Part shown: piece by piece, positions 34,501 to 42,148 of the stretch
Layout: each line of letters begins with the position of its first letter
Numbering within the stretch: the first letter of the stretch is position 1
Origin: Leifsonia soli
GTDB lineage: Bacteria > Actinomycetota > Actinomycetes > Actinomycetales > Microbacteriaceae
NCBI RefSeq assembly: GCF_013408745.1
Contig: NZ_JACCBJ010000001.1
Location: 3,472,001 to 3,536,000, forward strand
Direction: 5' to 3'
Length of the DNA: 64,000 nt
Position numbers and translations under genes: made by a program
Notes under the pieces: generated by a model
What the model was told of the DNA's origin: nothing
What the model saw: the letters and a program-made list of their open reading frames with translations, nothing else
Database searches by the model: none

Positions 34501-35618
34501 ATGAGGTCGATCCAGTAGTACTGGTCGAATCCCTGGGTGACGACACCGCCGATGGTGCGCGTCGCCCGGAGCGGGCCGTTCTGGAGGAACTTCTTCGCTT
34601 CCCACTCCGCCGTGCCGGTCACCTGCACCACGGGCCCGGACACGGTGTTCGAGGGCGCCGCATCGTCCTGCCCGGTGTACGCGGATGCCGTCACCGATGC
34701 GAAGCCCGGAATCGGCGTGTCGTCGGCGAACCGGTAGACGAGCTGCACCGTGCTGACGTTCGACGACATCGATCCCAGGTTGCAGACCACGGTGATCGAC
34801 CCGTTCGCGTTCGTCGTCGCCGACGACGGCGGGTTCGCCCCGTTGGCCGCGGCGAGGCACCCGGCCGGGAGCCCGTTAGTTCCCGGGCCGGCCAGCTGGA
34901 GCGTCGCATCGGCGGCATCGGAGGGGTCGTCCGGGTTCGACACCGGGGTGATCGTCAGTTCGATCACGACGTTCGGCACGGTCACCCCGGTCGGCAACCC
35001 CGTCAGCGACACCGAATAGTTCTGACGCACCGTGTCGCCGACCCGCACGACGCAGTTGCCCGGACCCGTGTCGAGACCGGGGCCGTCGGTGGCGTCCCAC
35101 GGGGGCGTGCCGGTGGACGCGTACGTCTCGCAGGAGTCCGGAATCTGCAACCGGTCGGTCTCGAGCGTTGAGATCGGCTGCATCCCGGCATCCAGGTTGG
35201 GCACTTGCGTCGCACCCGCGATCGTGAACGGCGCCGTCACACCGCGCTCCGGACTGCCGGTCGCCGGAACTTCGCTGCGGCGGAAGTCGTTCTGGCCGGT
35301 GGCGACGTCGGGGAACCGGAAGGCGCCGGGAGCGATCGCCCGCGCGAAATAGCTGCCGTCCGCGGCGTTGGCGAACGAGTACGTGCCGTTCGTCGCCGAT
35401 GTCGTCGTCGCGACGACGGTTCCGGTCGTCGCAGAGACCAGCTGGATGGGCACTCCCGCCTTTACGCTCTCGTCCGGTGTGCGGACGCCGTCGCGGTTGA
35501 CGTCCGCCCAGACCAGGCCGCTGACGAGGCTCCCCGCGGCCGCGGTGGCCGCGACGGGGGTCACGACGCCGGCGAGCAGGACGACGACGGCCACCGTCAC
35601 GCACAGACGCTTGATCAT
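28509..35618 (-). CDS. Giant LPDTG-anchored surface adhesin with SdrD-B and DUF11-type repeats
   Basis: A 2369-residue exported wall protein. The signal peptide (about 1-28) is followed by an SdrD B-like domain (VSGLVWADVNRDGVRTPDE), long beta-rich regions with two similar blocks (ITPGDYVIEYAVGSNAVDTQ and relatives), and another SdrD B-like domain (VGDLVWLDRNGDGRFDGGDQ). Next are five DUF11/DUF7507-type domains of about 128 residues each (WTYVVTNTGTVPLTDVTVTD). The C terminus has LPDTG (2332-2336), a hydrophobic helix and an Arg-rich tail, so sortase should attach it to peptidoglycan. It is the largest gene in the window and probably acts in adhesion. Neither a sortase gene nor a partner is adjacent. 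Confidence 0.9.
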   Translation of the reverse strand: MIKRLCVTVAVVVLLAGVVTPVAATAAAGSLVSGLVWADVNRDGVRTPDESVKAGVPIQLVSATTGTVVATTTSATNGTYSFANAADGSYFARAIAPGAFRFPDVATGQNDFRRSEVPATGSPERGVTAPFTIAGATQVPNLDAGMQPISTLETDRLQIPDSCETYASTGTPPWDATDGPGLDTGPGNCVVRVGDTVRQNYSVSLTGLPTGVTVPNVVIELTITPVSNPDDPSDAADATLQLAGPGTNGLPAGCLAAANGANPPSSATTNANGSITVVCNLGSMSSNVSTVQLVYRFADDTPIPGFASVTASAYTGQDDAAPSNTVSGPVVQVTGTAEWEAKKFLQNGPLRATRTIGGVVTQGFDQYYWIDLINVKGAIGGSDLQWPISFTDRMTKFPNAVLFSCSPRIPGNDAAVSDWSVTCPVNQAAGTTGWNMTATKPVTSRQENTRILVGVFVPTADAYRSVNPAWQPGDTPPTGVVSWQNQIRDTNGWHMIGGQLNDPPNSVGPGYEPGWDGTTASGDNVVDRQFAITEPRWDVAKTNAGNPSFQERDLDNNPATPPVPGFNVAFQFTVSESNGNLISSNIDRIAFKDVMPQYPDAVLIQCLGHSGNFNTGTPTCETGAQPTDGWDMSFTPNANGNNTKTNTWQAFFFVPTPSIPDPCRVNASQTFSVHNDAVDTDGWTAGGWLINNTGFEPGWDGTTASGNNVATRTFSVRSTVSDCGTLNGDKQYEGIAGGLTAWNQFSLGDVVNSHVWTTASTNRVAVTDPMVCDVFDVSVWRVSGNPLAPVTGADPNPHLQANPANPGFDRNDYVIEYAVGANAVDTQTGTGNGLDNTANVVDARQCRDAPGPWSSDPAAAFGADWRDEVNMVRVRPITAGHVEVGPFTLGLYLPLQSRWRYNGGPNAGEDIPQGVLLNNTGAWPAIDANGAQVWRDVSRQLAANLPLSGNKSYATQAGNAWADNTTVASGTKVQSIVGLYADLPQLGAVSGPPNGVQAPGAPDSLGFPVDNPTVCDAFDVSVFQLDRLGWSTSSGITPGDYVIEYAVGSNAVDTQAGAQTGGLYPVDRTSLVADATSCREYAGPWVTDPADFGPNWRDTVNMVRMRPRATDYVQHAAFNLTLRTMLQARGVYNGGPDAGQPIPTGVRLSNVGGWSTGPRGDQWTTMQKEVRYQGMRLIVAKSAGQATYLPGQDAIWNLSVGINDAEVGAVMQNIRLVDTIPQGLTYNSACTHARLPAGVTVNYNAATREVTFILGDVTATAANYWIRTGATALQLCATLETVAQPGDSYVNSVQARADNSENAPTATATTTATGSGQLGLVKNVDKSFVASGETYTWSLDWANTSTVISFLPTDLIDVLPWNGDGDPASGSARGQYASDYVGLSRLTGLLAAPTYVRGATGNVGGFWYYSTADPSTISQDPRDPANADPAAPGGLWLAAGEVSDIDAVTAVRFVSSGPLGVGTRVRAQIPMVSTSSQLDNVYVNRAEIYSGTFPNQPLLSNEPYVIMPGFTVGDLVWLDRNGDGRFDGGDQGIPGVTVQVLDEAGEVVSTATTDAVGRWVSKALPAGTYTVHIPAAMFDPGEPLDGVVVRTAGSSAANAINERGDNNNTETPVPSWTGLTSSPVTLSYVRDGRGFLVGANGAIGDDVLGLANPLIPDEFSNYTIDLALMPAPGIDIAKSTNGQDADDPPGPTVAVGGPVRWTYVVTNTGAVDLTDVTVTDNKIDAAAIDCDGTGSNIVAGPFPPGASFTCVADGVATAGQYTNIGMVSALDPAMVQVDHENLSHYVGIQPQVDIEKATNTADADAAPGPTVAVGGAVRWTYVVRNTGNAPLTNVTVTDDHVPASGIDCDGTGSNVIPGPLAPDDSFTCVATGTAVLGQYENTGRVTGTAPPTTDVDGLPVPGAEVTDEDLSHYLGIQPQIDIEKATNTQDADAAPGPTVAVGDPVRWTYVVTNTGTVPLTDVTVTDNRVPASGIDCDGTGSNVIPGPLAPDATVTCVANGTAALGQYENTGSVTGTGPTTTGVDGAPLPGVEATDEDPSHYLGIQPKIDIEKATNTQDADAAPGPTVAAGDPVRWTYVVTNTGTVPLTDVTVTDDRIAASGIDCDGTGSNVIPGPLAPDATVTCVANGTATLGQYENTGHVTGTGPATTDVDGNPVPGADASDEDLSHYLGVAPAIDIEKATNGLDADDAPGPAIAEGAPVRWTYTVTNTGNAPVTDITVTDDRVDASRIDCGGTGSNVIPGPLDPGDAFDCVATGTAVAGAYVNTGTVTAMGPEVVDADGATTPGVQVSDTDPSHYLGEITDEGTTPIPPVVPPVPPAAPAAPAALGPDALPDTGAGDQTGLLLGSALLLLLGARAIIGGRRRRRRAS
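28720..30605 (-). repeat. Five tandem coding repeats of about 384 bp
   Basis: Five consecutive domain-coding units lie in the adhesin gene. Units three and four are nearly identical at DNA level; for example the stretch starting at 29211 recurs at 29595 with few differences over 100 bp. The first unit is more diverged and shorter. The pattern indicates recent duplication or gene conversion within the array. Confidence 0.85.
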
Positions 35619-35819
35619 GATCCCCCCCGTCCGTTCCGGCCGGATGGCCGCCCACGGATCAGATGCGGGGGTAGGTTATGCCTCCGCCTAGGGCGCCCGA
35701 CAGCAAGCTGTTTCGCCGGTGGACCTGGAGGAGCGAAACGCACAATGTCTTATGGTTTGAGTGTCCACCCAGCAGCGCACGCTAGCGTGGCGTCCGAGTT
35801 CCGGAGGGGAGGCAGCACA

Positions 35820-36293
35820 GTGATCGGACGGCATGCAACACCGAGCTCGGTGTGGCGTCCGCTTTTTCTGCTGCTCGCGGTCGTCGGTGTGATCGTCGGG
35901 ATTCTGGGGATGCACACGCTTGTCTCGGGCCCCGCTGATTCGATGTCTCCTCACGCGGCTCTCCACTCGGCCCTGGGAAGCGATCACCCCGGGGAGGAGT
36001 CCACGAAGGGCACCGATGCCGGCCGCGGCATGGCGATGGGATCGAGCACGGATCCGGGCATGGATGCGCACGCGCACTGCGCGGCGGGGGGATGCGGTCC
36101 CGGGCATGACATGTCGGCGATGCTGTGTTTCCTGGCGTTGCTCGCTACCGTTCTGCTCCTTCTCGCGCCGATCCTCATGCGCTCGCGCTGGGCGTTCTTC
36201 GCGGCCATCGCGGCGCGGGCTCGTGAGGTCCCGCGGATCATCGCGCCCGCGTCTCCTCCGTCTCTTCACGTCCTCTCGATCAGTCGCACCTGA
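35820..36293 (+). CDS. DUF6153 family membrane protein, His/Met-rich
   Basis: A 157-residue protein starting at GTG 35820 with GGAGGGGAGG 8 nt upstream. A first membrane helix (FLLLAVVGVIVGILGMHTL) and a second (AMLCFLALLATVLLLLAPIL) flank a hydrophilic region with GRGMAMGSSTDPGMDAHAHC and GPGHDMSAML. The clustered Met, His and Cys suggest metal contact. It is followed by a DUF305 lipoprotein gene, a pairing that fits copper or other metal handling, though this is inference. Confidence 0.8.
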   Translation: MIGRHATPSSVWRPLFLLLAVVGVIVGILGMHTLVSGPADSMSPHAALHSALGSDHPGEESTKGTDAGRGMAMGSSTDPGMDAHAHCAAGGCGPGHDMSAMLCFLALLATVLLLLAPILMRSRWAFFAAIAARAREVPRIIAPASPPSLHVLSISRT

Positions 36294-36330
36294 GTGCTGC
36301 CGCAGCGCTCCGGCCCCGGCCGGTGGCGCC

Positions 36331-36350
36331 GCTTCCGCGTGCGCGGAAGC
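36331..36350 (+). terminator. Intercistronic hairpin
   Basis: GCTTCCGCG (36331-36339) pairs with CGCGGAAGC (36342-36350) in the 93-bp gap between the DUF6153 and DUF305 genes. The 2-nt loop makes it a tight cruciform-like stem without T-tract, so it could be partial attenuation or mRNA stabilisation. Confidence 0.4.
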
Positions 36351-36386
36351 CCAGCCATCACTCCAACGCGAACGAAAGAGAAACTC

Positions 36387-36980
36387 ATGAACACCAAGCT
36401 CATCGCTGCCGCCTGCGGCGCATTCCTCACCGTTGCCGTCCTGGCCGGTTGCAGCACTCCCTCCGGCGGCGCCCGTCAGGTGCCCGGGGCGGAAAATGGC
36501 GGCGGATCGTCGTCTGCCACGTCGAGCACCCACAACGCGGCGGATGTCGCGTTCGCCATGAACATGGTCGTGCACCATCAGCAGGCGATCGAGATGTCCG
36601 ACATGCTTCTGGCGAAGCAGGGCGTCGATCCGCGAGTGGCCGAGCTCGCTTCGAAGATCAAGGACGCGCAAGGTCCGGAGATCGACACGATGAATAGCTG
36701 GCTCTCCGGATGGGGCCAGTCCTCGGACATGAGCGGCATGCACCACGGCGACGGCATGATGTCGCAGGCCGACATGACCGCGCTGCAGAACGCGACCGGT
36801 GCGGAGGCGGGATCGCTGTTCCTCACGCAGATGGTCGAACACCACGAGGGGGCCATCGACATGGCGAAGGCTGAGGTGCAGAACGGCAGGAACCCGGACG
36901 CCGTGGCGCTGGCGCATCGGATCGTGACCGACCAGACCGCGGAGATCGCCACCATGCAGAGCATGCTCGCCGGCGGCTGA
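36387..36980 (+). CDS. DUF305 lipoprotein
   Basis: A 197-residue exported lipoprotein; the signal peptide ends at lipobox LAGC (Cys22). DUF305 is seen as two related halves, MNMVVHHQQAIEMSDML and MVEHHEGAIDMAKAE, each with paired His residues, linked by a Met/His-rich stretch (SDMSGMHHGDGMMSQADM). Family members occur widely with copper-resistance genes and are thought to bind metal outside the membrane. It follows the DUF6153 gene in the same direction, so the two probably work together. Confidence 0.9.
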   Translation: MNTKLIAAACGAFLTVAVLAGCSTPSGGARQVPGAENGGGSSSATSSTHNAADVAFAMNMVVHHQQAIEMSDMLLAKQGVDPRVAELASKIKDAQGPEIDTMNSWLSGWGQSSDMSGMHHGDGMMSQADMTALQNATGAEAGSLFLTQMVEHHEGAIDMAKAEVQNGRNPDAVALAHRIVTDQTAEIATMQSMLAGG

Positions 36981-37177
36981 CCTCTCCGCCACCATTGCGC
37001 GCACCCGACGGCGGAAAACTGATGTCTATGCTCTTCGCCCCGGGGTGAGTCAAGGTGTGCGTGTCGGGCCTCGATTCTCGCTGCGTCGCCCGATCGTGTG
37101 GCCGGGTGACAACTGTCCTTCCCCCAGAGGGCGACCGGCCACACCCCACCTCTCGACAGACCCGGGACCGACCGAGG

Positions 37178-37696
37178 TCAGAGGATGCCGTCGAGCACCC
37201 GCATCGCCGTCTCCCGGGGCGTGAGGCGGCTCGTGTCCACGACGGGACCCGGGATGCGTGCCGCGTCGAGCACCGCATCCAGCTCTCCGAACCGATGGAG
37301 ATGCCAGGCCGACGCCGCCTCGTCACCCCGATGCCGGGCGCGCAGCCGGGCCTCGCCGATCGCCGGATCGACGGTGAGGCGGACGACGGTGAGGGGGAGG
37401 CCGCCGAGGGCGTCGCGGTAGCGCGGCACCTCCGCGGCGTCCTCGATGACGCCGGGAAGCACCAGGATCCGGGCGCCCCCAGCGCGATGATTCGCGGCGA
37501 CCGGCCGAAGGTTCGCGAGCTCCAGCGCGGAGTTGAACGGGTCGCCGTCCGGAGCGGGCCAGCCGGCCCGGAGCGCATCGAGGTCGATGATCGCGTGCGG
37601 GATGACGCGCTCGATCAGGAGCGCACTGACCGCATCCGCCGTCGTGCTCTTGCCGACGCCGACGGTGCCGTTCAGGAACAGGGCGTGGTCGCGCAT
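37178..37696 (-). CDS. Small P-loop kinase-like protein
   Basis: A 172-residue nucleotide-binding protein. The Walker A loop LNGTVGVGKSTTADA lies near the N terminus, IIDLDALRAGWP follows as in adenylylsulfate/gluconate kinase-like proteins, and a basic lid segment (RLRARHRGDEAASAWHLHR) is in the C-terminal half. It probably phosphorylates a small molecule, but the substrate is unknown. ATG 37696 is used; GTG 37714 adds six residues and has no clear ribosome binding site. It stands alone between the DUF305 gene and the GH93-like gene. Confidence 0.75.
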   Translation of the reverse strand: MRDHALFLNGTVGVGKSTTADAVSALLIERVIPHAIIDLDALRAGWPAPDGDPFNSALELANLRPVAANHRAGGARILVLPGVIEDAAEVPRYRDALGGLPLTVVRLTVDPAIGEARLRARHRGDEAASAWHLHRFGELDAVLDAARIPGPVVDTSRLTPRETAMRVLDGIL

Positions 37697-37769
37697 GCCC
37701 TCAGTCAACCGCACGTGCGACCCGGAAGGGGCGACGGCGGCCCGATCGCCGTCGCCCCGGTCGGATGGA

Positions 37770-39884
37770 CTACTGGATGCCCTCGCGCACCAGCCGCCAC
37801 TGCTGCGTCGCGCTGCCGTCGGCGGTGCGCTGCTGCGCGAAGGCGCCGTCGGCCGTGGACGATCCGGCGATCTCGAGCGGCTTGCCGCTGTTGGCGTTGG
37901 TCAGCGTCCACCAGCCGCCGGAGGTGGCGGGGGACCACACCTGCGTGGCGTTGCCGGTCGGACCCCACTGGGCCGCTCGCACGCCGTCCGCTGTCTGGGC
38001 GCCGGGGATCTCGAGCAGTTTTCCGCTGTTCGCGTTGAACAGCTGGAGGCCGTTCGACACCGGGTGCACGTTCCACACCTGGCAGGCGTTGCCCGTGTCG
38101 CCCCACTGGCCGGCGCCCGCGCCGTCCGCGAGCGAGGCGCTCGCGATCTCCAGGTACTTGCCGCTGTTGCGGTTCACGATGCGGAACTGCGGGTCGAGCG
38201 CGGTGCCCGGCTGGGAGAGCTGGATGGCGTCCAGCTCGGCGAACGAGGTCCCCTTCGTGAAGGCGATCGTGTTCGCGCCCGCGTTGAGCGCGACCGTCTT
38301 CTGCACCCAGCCGTAGCGTCCCCAGTTCACCGTCGCCGGGTAGCTGAGGGCGGATGCGGTGCCGCCGTTGACGCTGACGTTGTGCGTCGACGCCGCGCCC
38401 GTTCCGTTGTCGTAGCGGACGTTCATCGTGTAGCTGCCGGCCGCGGGGACGCGCACGGTGAACGTCACCGAGCTGGTCGTGTTGTTGATGTTGCCGACCT
38501 TGCTTCCGTTGGATGCGTCCGGGTCCGTGACGAGCGAGGTGTCCGACGTGCGGGCGGCCTTCTCGGCCTCGTACTGCTGGGCGTCCAGCGGGATGGAGCC
38601 GACACGGATGTCGTTGTACGTGGTCGTGAGGTTCTCGACGTTCGTCGCCTGGTACAGCGTGCGGCCGTCCACCGAGTAGTCGATGCTCTGGGCGAACCCG
38701 CTGAAGGTTCCGCCCTCGGCGTCCGGGCCGTCGTAGGTGACCGCCATCGGCAGCCGCTCCCACGGCCCGTCGCCCAGGTTGTAGTTGACGTAGAAGTTCT
38801 GACCGCCGTCGATGGTGCCCGCGGCATCCAGCGACCACTTCGACGCGACGACGACCATGCCCTTCGGGCCGCCGCCCGGCACCCACTTCACGTACGGCGA
38901 CGAGCCGATGCCGCGACCGTTGGCGAGGGTGATCGGCGTCCCGATGCTGGTCGTCGGCGACCAGTTCAAGCCGTCGGGCGAGGTCTTGAAGTACACCGGG
39001 GCGGTGTTGTTGCTCTGCGACGGCCGGTTGACCACCTCGAACGTGGCCAGGTACCGCCCGTCCGGGAGTTTGGTGACGGTGATCATGCCGGGCCGGTCGG
39101 ACTGGTTGTTCGGGGCCGACACGTTCGACTCGGCGCCCCAGGTGGCACCGCCGTCGGTGGACCGGCGGTACGACACCGCCTGCAGGACGCCGCTCGCCTT
39201 CTGCCGCTCATCGGAGAAGTACGCGACCAGTCCGCCCTGCCCGTCGATGGCGAGTGACGGCTCCCAGACGGTCGAGGTGGTGGAGGTCGGGCTGGGGTCG
39301 TAGACGGCCGGGCCGCCCGTGTCGATGGTGCTCAGATACGACCACGACGTGCCCTGGTTCGTGCTCTTGTAGACGACAAGGCGGCTGCTCGAGCGGTCCT
39401 CCGGCATGATCATGCCGGCCAGCAGGATGGTGCCGGCGGCCAGCCCGCCCGTCGCCTGGGAGACCTCGAACAGGAAGGGCTGCGAGGTGCGGGTCAGCGT
39501 CGGGAAGGTCGCGCTCGGCACCACGTCGGTGACGTGCGTCCAACTCGTCCCGTCGTTCGTGCTGCGGTAGATCGGGTAGACCTGCACGCCGTTCACGAGC
39601 ACGAGCTGGTCGTAGGTGACGAGCTGGGTGCCGTTCGACGCCCCGCTGTTCTTCAGGACGATGTTCTTCGCGTAGGTGGTGCCCGCCGCGCGTCCGCCCT
39701 CCGGGTTGAAGGACGTGCCGGCCGCCGGCGAGTAGACGAGCGAGCCGTTGCCGGTCGTCACGGCGGAGGCAGGGGCGGCCGTCAGCGTCGCCGCGACGAG
39801 GGCGCCGGCGACGGCGCCGGCCGCGAGGATGGCCCGGAGTCGTCGCCGCGGCGACGAGCCCGATGTGGTGCGTGATGGAAACAT
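37770..39884 (-). CDS. Secreted GH93-like enzyme with CBM35 and ricin-type modules
   Basis: A 704-residue exported protein. A signal peptide (about 1-42) is followed by a sialidase-like propeller (about 45-440) with Asp-box-type turns (STNDGTSWTH, STNQGTSWSY, STDGGATWG), as in GH93 exo-arabinanases. Then come a CBM35/6-like module (about 445-570, beginning QYEAEKAARTSD) and a ricin-type trefoil with three repeats of the NxNSGKxLEI kind (about 575-700). ATG 39884 has AAGGA upstream. As last gene of the leftward importer operon it is a candidate for releasing the imported sugar, possibly from arabinan. Active-site residues could not be assigned, so sialidase or another exo-hydrolase is not excluded. 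Confidence 0.78.
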   Translation of the reverse strand: MFPSRTTSGSSPRRRLRAILAAGAVAGALVAATLTAAPASAVTTGNGSLVYSPAAGTSFNPEGGRAAGTTYAKNIVLKNSGASNGTQLVTYDQLVLVNGVQVYPIYRSTNDGTSWTHVTDVVPSATFPTLTRTSQPFLFEVSQATGGLAAGTILLAGMIMPEDRSSSRLVVYKSTNQGTSWSYLSTIDTGGPAVYDPSPTSTTSTVWEPSLAIDGQGGLVAYFSDERQKASGVLQAVSYRRSTDGGATWGAESNVSAPNNQSDRPGMITVTKLPDGRYLATFEVVNRPSQSNNTAPVYFKTSPDGLNWSPTTSIGTPITLANGRGIGSSPYVKWVPGGGPKGMVVVASKWSLDAAGTIDGGQNFYVNYNLGDGPWERLPMAVTYDGPDAEGGTFSGFAQSIDYSVDGRTLYQATNVENLTTTYNDIRVGSIPLDAQQYEAEKAARTSDTSLVTDPDASNGSKVGNINNTTSSVTFTVRVPAAGSYTMNVRYDNGTGAASTHNVSVNGGTASALSYPATVNWGRYGWVQKTVALNAGANTIAFTKGTSFAELDAIQLSQPGTALDPQFRIVNRNSGKYLEIASASLADGAGAGQWGDTGNACQVWNVHPVSNGLQLFNANSGKLLEIPGAQTADGVRAAQWGPTGNATQVWSPATSGGWWTLTNANSGKPLEIAGSSTADGAFAQQRTADGSATQQWRLVREGIQ

Positions 39885-40007
39885 GTCGGTTCCTTCTCTC
39901 ACTGGAGACCCGTCCGCGGGCGCGGGCGGGCCGTCACGACGTCGGGCTCGTCGTCACGTGTGGGTCAGCTCAGCAGGTCGTCACCCCGAGTCCCTTCCTG
40001 CGCCCGA

Positions 40008-41267
40008 TCACGGCGCCGTGACCAGGCGGGAGGCGTACGCGCGGAAGCGGTCGGCGACCGGGTTCGCAGAACGCAGCAGCCCCTCGGGGGACTCGACGAG
40101 GTCGTGGAGCCCCATCGTGAGCAGGTGGTCGGCGCGCGGCCGGTCGCTGTGGCGCCACGTCCACTCGTACATGTCGAACAGCGGCCACCAGACGTAGCCG
40201 ACGACCGGTGCGCCCTCGGACCGCATGCTCTCCACCAGTGCGATGGACGCGTCCAGCCAGCGGATGCGCTCATCGACCGTCCCCGTCACGCACGTCTCGG
40301 TGACCATCACCGGTGCGCCGTACCGGGCCGCGAACCGCTCGAGCGCCTCGCGGAGGCCCTGCGTGCCGCGGTCGACGCTCGGCCGGGGGTCGGCGAAGCC
40401 GCCGCCGTGCCGGACGCCCGGCTCGAACAGCTCGGTGGAGTGCCGCGGGTAGTAGTTGACGCCCATGATGTCGGGGTGGACGGCATGGGCGGCGAACCAG
40501 TCCAGCTCGGCGTCCGTCACCGCGGGAGCCAGCCGGTCGCGCAGCGGGTGCGCGTCGTCGACCCGGCCGGTGACGAGGTCTTCGACCAGGTGCACCTGGT
40601 GGCGCAGCCGCTCGGCCTCCTCGCGGTGCTCCGGCGCGCTCTCGTCCCCGACGTAGCTGATGGCGGCATCGACGTGCACGAACGTCGCGCGGTCGCCGAT
40701 GCGGGCGGCCAGCGCCTCCTGGCTGAGGACGAAGCCGCGGGCCAGGTTCGCGGCGATGGCGGCGAATCCCTCTGCTCCGGTCCGGTAGGGCGGCCAGTAG
40801 CCGTACTCTCCCGAGAACAGCGCGTGGATGACCGGCTCGTTCACCGGCGTGTAGTCCACGACGCGGTCCCCGTAGCGCTCGCCGAAGCGGTCGGCGAACT
40901 CGGCGACGTGCTGCGGGTAGTCCGCGGAGGCGAACTGCTCGGCCAGCCAGGTGGGGGTGCCGTAGTGCAGCAGATCGATGATGGGCCGCAATCCCGCCTC
41001 GAGCAGCGCATCCACCGCCCGGTCGGTCCAGTCCCAGTCCCAGCGGCCGGGCTCCGGCGCGATCCGGTACCAGGGGACGCCCCAGCGCAGCACCTCGGCC
41101 CCGACGCCTGCCGCGAGGGCGAAGTCCTCACGGTAGCGGTCGTAGTGCTCGGTGAGCTCGTACTCGTCGATGGCGCGCTCACCCGGCCGCTCCTGCGGCA
41201 CGAAGGTGTCCTCGATCCCGAGCCCGAGGTGCAGGCGGCCGTCCTCGAACCAGCGCGGGGCCGTCAC
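40008..41267 (-). CDS. Family 1 glycoside hydrolase
   Basis: A 419-residue cytoplasmic enzyme of the GH1 fold. LRWGVPWYRIAPEPG, acid/base Glu144 in TPVNEPVIH, MGVNYYPRHS and nucleophile Glu324 in VTETCVTG are spaced as in retaining beta-glycosidases. It is somewhat shorter than typical GH1 enzymes (450 or more). Start GTG 41267 overlaps the permease stop (GTGA), so it is translationally coupled to the importer and should act on what is imported. The exact glycoside is unknown. Confidence 0.85.
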   Translation of the reverse strand: MTAPRWFEDGRLHLGLGIEDTFVPQERPGERAIDEYELTEHYDRYREDFALAAGVGAEVLRWGVPWYRIAPEPGRWDWDWTDRAVDALLEAGLRPIIDLLHYGTPTWLAEQFASADYPQHVAEFADRFGERYGDRVVDYTPVNEPVIHALFSGEYGYWPPYRTGAEGFAAIAANLARGFVLSQEALAARIGDRATFVHVDAAISYVGDESAPEHREEAERLRHQVHLVEDLVTGRVDDAHPLRDRLAPAVTDAELDWFAAHAVHPDIMGVNYYPRHSTELFEPGVRHGGGFADPRPSVDRGTQGLREALERFAARYGAPVMVTETCVTGTVDERIRWLDASIALVESMRSEGAPVVGYVWWPLFDMYEWTWRHSDRPRADHLLTMGLHDLVESPEGLLRSANPVADRFRAYASRLVTAP

Positions 41268-42148
41268 TTGAGCCCCGTGGTCGCGACGCTCTCAATGAAG
41301 CGGCGCTGCATGATCAGGAACATGACGGCGAGCGGCAGGACCGCGATCAGCGACCCGGCCATCATCGTGCCGTAGGGGATGATGCCGCTCGGGCCGGTGA
41401 GCAGCGTCAGCCCCGACGTGATGGTGCCCATGTCGGGGGAGGTCGTGAAGACGAGCGGCCAGAGCAGGTCGTTCCAGTTGTTCACGAAGGTGAAGATGGC
41501 CAGCGTGAGCAGCGCGGGGACCGCATTCGGGAGCACGATGCTCCGGAAGATGCGGAACTCCCCGGCGCCGTCGATCCGCGCCGCGTTGTCCAGGTCGCGG
41601 GGGAGGGCGATGAAGAACTGCCGGAGGAAGAAGATGCCGAAGGCGTCCGCCGCCCGGGGGATGATCAGGCCGGCGAACGTGTTGACCCACCCGAGCTGCG
41701 CCACCAGCTGGTAGACGGGGATGAGCGTCGCCTGGAACGGGATCATCAGGCTGGCCACGATCACGATCAGCACGACGCGGTTGCCGCGGAAGTCGATCCG
41801 GGCGAGGGCGTAGGCCGCCAGCGAGTCGAACACCAGCGCGAAGACCGTGACTCCGCCCGCGAAGACCAGGCTGTTGAGGAAGAGCCGGCCGAACGGGAGG
41901 TCGCTGAAGATCTTCGCGAAGTTGTCCAGCGTCCACGTGCCGGGGAGCAGCGTCGGCGGGTACGCGTTGATCTCGGCGGCGGGCTTGAACGCGGTGAGGA
42001 CGATCACGATCACCGGGAGCAGCACGATGGCGGTCAGCACCAGGGCGGCGGCGAAGAGGAGCCAGCGCTCCGTCATCCGTCCTGCGCGCCTCCCGCGCGG
42101 GGCCGACGCGGACCGGCGGGTGGCGGCCGGGCTGAGGGTGGCGGTCAT
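41264..42148 (-). CDS. Sugar ABC transporter permease (MalG type)
   Basis: A 294-residue membrane subunit with six predicted helices, the first at about 26-52. The EAA-type loop is RDLDNAARIDGAGEFR, slightly atypical in having DNAA. It ends IESVATTGLK like other MalG-type permeases. ATG 42148 overlaps the stop of the partner permease (ATGA) and its stop overlaps the GH1 start, so the whole operon is tightly coupled. Works with the binding protein encoded at 43150; the ATPase is not encoded locally. Confidence 0.92.
   Translation of the reverse strand: MTATLSPAATRRSASAPRGRRAGRMTERWLLFAAALVLTAIVLLPVIVIVLTAFKPAAEINAYPPTLLPGTWTLDNFAKIFSDLPFGRLFLNSLVFAGGVTVFALVFDSLAAYALARIDFRGNRVVLIVIVASLMIPFQATLIPVYQLVAQLGWVNTFAGLIIPRAADAFGIFFLRQFFIALPRDLDNAARIDGAGEFRIFRSIVLPNAVPALLTLAIFTFVNNWNDLLWPLVFTTSPDMGTITSGLTLLTGPSGIIPYGTMMAGSLIAVLPLAVMFLIMQRRFIESVATTGLK

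Noticed and set aside
30099..35171. A 1690-residue plus-strand frame
   Set aside because: It is opposite the adhesin gene, which has signal peptide, repeats and LPDTG anchor; the plus frame is Arg/His/Val-rich with none of these.
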